The notes below the pieces were generated by a model. It did not search any database. It saw nothing but the letters and a program-made list of their open reading frames with translations, and was not told the origin of the DNA. The translations under genes and the position numbers were made by a program. Below, in pieces: positions 60,332 through 64,000 of a stretch of 64,000 bases of DNA; the first letter of the stretch is position 1, and every line of letters begins with the position of its first letter. Origin of the DNA: Coprinus comatus (Eukaryota > Basidiomycota > Agaricomycetes > Agaricales > Agaricaceae); assembly GCA_034638255.1 (NCBI GenBank), contig JAWPGT010000007.1, positions 620,001 to 684,000 on the forward strand, given 5' to 3'.

Positions 60332-63296
60332 ATGGCCCTGCTACTTGCCCTTCTTACTTCCTCCCTGGCCTGTGCTCTTGCCCAGCAAGGCCCACCCCCT
60401 AAATCCTCTCCACACAACTACCCAGGCAGGCCATCGGGTGGTTTAAGCCCCGCATGGCAGGATTGTACGTTTAGTTTATGTTACAGATGAATTTCGCATG
60501 TTGAATATGCCATAGACTTCCTCGTAAAGGATCCCCTGCCCAATATTACTTTTCCCCTTGAACGAAGCTTTGCTGGTAACATACCCGTTGATCGGCCGGG
60601 TCATCCAAACGACACCCTATTCTTTGTCGCCTTTGAAAAATCAAACGGTTCCCTAACACGACCCAGTAACGACTCGAGCAATGATCCTTGGTCTATATGG
60701 TTAAATGGAGGGTTAGTCAATTGTTGCATGCAGTTGCCGTAGTAATTCAAACGTGTTCACAGGCCGGGCTCTTCAAGCATGTATGGGTTGTTCTTCGAGG
60801 TAAACATGCGCTTATTGTCTGTATGCGCATACATGATTTGGCCTCTAACACCGGTATAGAATGGCCCTATAAGATTAAACCGTGACTACAGCGCATCTCC
60901 CAACAATTATAGTTGGCATACATTATCGGACTACTTCTGGCTTGATCAACCTGTGTATGTATCTTTTCGTCTCCATAAGCACTTCTACTGAGACCCTGCA
61001 TTCTTTAGTGGTGTTGGCTATTCTACGGCTGATGCTGGTGGTTACAGTGAGTACCTTTGCTTACTTTGGAAGACCTCCTTTTCACTCCGACCTACTAGTT
61101 CATGACGAGGATCAGATGGGCACGGACTTTGTGAGTTGATTCGGACATGAATAGAATGCTGTGTATTAATGCTGTTTCAGATGGGCTTTTTAAGTAACCT
61201 CGTAAAAGTGTTCCCAAGCCTAAAGACACGACCATTACACCTTACCGGCGAAAGTTATGCCGGGATGTATATCGTACGTATCTTGCTTCAACTCCGCAGT
61301 ACAGTGACATCAATATCTCCAACAGCCGTATATCATGAAAGCATATTTTAATATGGAAAATCCTCCTGTAAACATAGCAAAAATTGTCATCGGAGATGGC
61401 TCAATAGCCTCTGGTCAGGTTTTTGAGTTACTTCCTGCAGTAAGTGCTCGAATTTCAAACATAAATTTTGCCAAGCTTATATGCGTCTATTTATAGCTCA
61501 GTGTCATCGAAACATTTCCTCAATTGATCGGTTATGATCAAGACGTGTATAAATATTTTAAAGCCCAGTATGAGTTTTCTAACTGTTCACATTGCGACGG
61601 TCTCTTGACAGAGATCATATTATAGGACTCATTTATGTCAATATGACGTTAACTTAACATATCCTCAAGATGGCATAATGCCAACGATACCCATAATTGA
61701 ACCGAGCCAACGTGAATTACCTTTCATGAGTTTACATCTTGACCATCGGACTTTCATGCGAGAGTTGTATAAAAGAGCAAGCTCTCTAGACAAGCGGGAT
61801 CTTGTCCGACGAAATGCCTCCGAGTTTTTGGAGAACCGGTCTTTGGACGTAATTGATCCTTGGGTGGGTTTTCTGAACGCAACACATTGAAAAAAATGGA
61901 GACTAATATCGTCTACAGTATGGTTGCATTTTACTTGAAATGTACATCGATTACGCTTTGAATTATACTTTCCCCTGGGGTATGTCTCCTTGCTTGGTCT
62001 TACAATGCCCTTATATTAATCCTACTCTCTAGTGTTGAGCAGAGATAGCGAAACATTCGGCTTTGATGTAAGTTTTGTGGATTTTAATCCCTTGTTATAT
62101 CCTGTACTCATTCTATTCTAGGTTTACGATGTCCCAGACGCAATTAACCCATCAGGCCCTGGTGACGGTTCCGTGTTCTTGAATGACCCTCGTACAAGAA
62201 AAGCATTACATGCTCCTAGTGATAAAGACTGGATATTTAATTTCGATTCTGTCTTTGACGGCAACCCAGAAAGTGAGCTATTGCATTATAATCTAGATGA
62301 ATACATGGTCTAAAATATACTCTCCTAGCCTTCGATCCTAGTAAGTAACAGTTCATTGTAGCGGAATTCTGGAGATCGCGTTCTAAACCAGTTTTGTGTC
62401 TACTTTCGTTTAGGTCCTGAGTGAGTACAGCCTCATTATCCCACAACGTATTCCAATCATTTACGCATATATCCCAGACCCATGGTTTTCCTCTCCGAAT
62501 TGGCAGCTAATGCTACTGCCCATAATATCGGCGTCGTTCTTTATTCAGGAAACAACGATGCACTGATTGCTCATCGTGGTACAGAAGGTATAGTTTAACT
62601 TCTTTATATCAACAATGTTCTTGCATCTAACCAATTCTTGATAGTCACCATTCAGGTAATAATCCACTCATAATATCAAATGAAACAATCTCATGATCGT
62701 CGGATTTTAGAATACCACATTTGGTGGTATACAAGGTTTCACACGTAAACCTTCAACGCCATTCTACGACGATAATGGTGTATTCGCTGGTATCATTCAT
62801 CAAGAACGTAATTGGACCTACGCTTTATTCCATGATGCAGGACACACAATACCATTGTCAGTTCCTGCAGCGGTACGTCTCCTTTTACACCAAATCCCCC
62901 CATCTCTTTTACTCACTATACAACCATAATAAAAAATAATAGGCATACGCATTCTTCAGAGAGTTCATCATAGGTTCAAACACAACAGGTCTAGTAACAA
63001 CTACTCCAAACGGAGGAATAACAGTTATAGGAGGTGAAGATCCTATTTTGGCAGAAGATATTATGCCAGGAGAAGATGAAATCTTTTATGGTAGTGTTCC
63101 AGGTGAATCAACATATATAGCACCATCAGCAACTAGGGAAGCTTGGAGGTCATTTATTAGAACTGAAACGGCTCGACCAACTAGTGGTACTGTTTCTCGT
63201 CAATCCTCATCTGCAGTTGGTAGATGGAAAGTGGATATGGATATGTTTTTGGTTGTGATTTCGAGTGTTGGGATTATGTTGTTGGTAAATTTGTAA
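60332..63296 (+). CDS. Serine carboxypeptidase S10, C-terminally anchored
   Basis: Secretory-pathway peptidase of family S10, which removes C-terminal residues from peptides. The signal peptide is MALLLALLTSSLACALAQQ. Family motifs: WLNGGPGSSSMYGLFFENGP, WLDQPVGVGYS, and the nucleophile Ser in LTGESYAGMYIPYI. The catalytic Asp is in LYSGNNDALIAH and the catalytic His in LFHDAGHTIP. Many N-glycosylation sites (NITF, NDT, NGS, NATA, NTT). A Ser/Thr-rich region (TARPTSGTVSRQSSSA) precedes a hydrophobic end, MFLVVISSVGIMLLVNL, compatible with a GPI anchor or a tail transmembrane helix. At least a dozen introns; two coding micro-exons of 12 and 7 nt (62329-62340, 62414-62420) restore TFDPSPEPMVFL. 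Stop 63294-63296. Start is 156 bases from the divergent TFIP11 start. Confidence 0.9.
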
Positions 63297-63650
63297 TGAC
63301 TGTTATTGAAATTTAAACTTGATTTCGACATTTTACAATTGAAGTTGAAATATATTATGATTGAAAGTACACGAAGGAGCCATATCATTACTAAAAATGC
63401 CAAGGAAAACGCTCACTGGAGAAATCTTGAATGAAAACGTTGATAAGAAAATGCAAACACAACTCGGAAGATACGAAATGACTGGAAAATGTGAAACGAT
63501 GGAGCAGTACTAAAAACAAATACCCCAACAAATCGGAACGGTACTTTTATACTCACAAAGGATGGAAAATTCAAAAACAAAAAGCACTAAATCTTGAACT
63601 GGTTGAGGAAACGGTGTATAGGAGAACAAAAATATTTGCAAAAGCATTTA
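63297..63650. other. Intergenic, 3' flank of S10 gene
   Basis: About 350 bases, A-rich, no supported gene. The stretch next to 63651 reads as T-runs on the minus strand (the Pol III terminator of the tRNA). Confidence 0.4.
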
Positions 63651-63735
63651 GGGCCTGACCGGGAATTGAACCCGGGACCTCCTCGAATTTGGACTTCAGC
63701 CCTAACAAGGAATCATACTACTAGACCATCAGGCC
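63651..63735 (-). tRNA. tRNA-Pro(AGG) with intron
   Basis: An 85-nt gene with mature sequence like the other AGG copies: acceptor GGCCTGA/TCAGGCC plus C, stem CCTTG/CGAGG, loop TTAGGG. The intron of about 13 nt has its own sequence (CTGAAGTCCAAAT). TTTT and TTTTT runs follow within 30 bases on the minus strand. Confidence 0.95.
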
Positions 63736-63860
63736 GGTGTAAACAATAAAATATTTGACTAATATAAGAGCATTTTTTACAAGTAATCTGACCGTGTCAT
63801 TACGCGTCGTCCCTCTGTGTGCATCAACGTCTCCTTGTCTTATTACCAACATTTTCTATC

Positions 63861-64000
63861 ATGGACACCCATGCTTCAACATCAAACCTGGCCATGGACG
63901 AGCGTAGAAAAAATGCCCTCAAATCCTATAGAGAGGTAAACTACCACTTATACATCTGGAAATCTAAGCACATAACTGATGTCATCGAGTTCGTTAGAAA
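63861..64000 (+). CDS. Partial gene, possible 26S proteasome ATPase Rpt4
   Basis: Only the first exon and probably the start of the second are inside the window. The frame from 63861 reads MDTHASTSNLAMDERRKNALKSYRE. A GT at 63936 and an AG before 63990 would remove 54 bases and continue FVRK. The pattern RRKNALKSYREFVRK resembles the N-terminal helix of Rpt4/PSMC6 (ALxxYRxKLxEH). The AAA ATPase domain that would prove this lies outside the window. An ACGCGT is found about 60 bases upstream. Confidence 0.4.
   Translation, partial: MDTHASTSNLAMDERRKNALKSYREVNYHLYIWKSKHITDVIEFVR

Overview
This is a nuclear window from a filamentous fungus, most likely a basidiomycete of the Agaricomycotina type. 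The evidence is dense short introns (48-70 nt, GT...AG, several per gene), closely packed genes on both strands, tRNAs with introns after position 37, and gene content such as TOR, ARP8, POLD3, TFIP11, an ELMO-family protein and secreted peptidases. No bacterial, organellar, CRISPR or intact transposon signal was seen.

Layout. 1-2.6 kb: a cluster of proline tRNA genes (two CGG, two AGG, one AGG pseudogene); two more AGG copies lie at 24.5 and 63.7 kb. 3.0-11.6 kb: the TOR kinase gene, followed in tandem by ARP8 (11.7-14.4 kb). 14.8-15.9 kb: a minus-strand RING-finger/coiled-coil protein. 16-18.7 kb: no intact gene, but a possible decayed F-box-like gene. 18.7-20.7 kb: a C2H2 transcription factor. 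20.7-24.5 kb: a gene-poor stretch. 24.7-26.6 kb: an unrecognised 625-residue protein. 27.4-28.8 kb: a secreted M28 aminopeptidase with an apparent single-base frameshift.

From 29.4 kb on the window is compact: ELMO (+), MTHFR (-), a DUF202 membrane protein (-), an unrecognised protein with an MG-start (+), POLD3/Pol32 (+), a vacuolar amino-acid transporter of the AVT5/6/7 type (+), an R3H-SUZ RNA-binding protein (+), RPB4 (+), PUS1 (-), xylulokinase (-), a WD40 protein (-), the spliceosome disassembly factor TFIP11/Ntr1 (-), a serine carboxypeptidase S10 (+), and the first exon of a probable 26S proteasome ATPase (Rpt4-like) running off the right edge.

Most genes are unrelated housekeeping genes. 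Three themes can be drawn with care: nutrient signalling and vacuolar amino-acid handling (TOR, AVT), RNA processing (PUS1, TFIP11, R3H-SUZ, tRNA-Pro) and transcription/chromatin (ARP8, RPB4, C2H2 factor). The most notable observations are the tRNA-Pro family with identical inverted copies, coding micro-exons of 7, 12 and 20 nt, paired ACGCGT boxes upstream of POLD3, the aminopeptidase frameshift, and a PUS1 N-terminus that looks like a mitochondrial presequence ahead of a second start. I did not find a convincing new multi-gene system.
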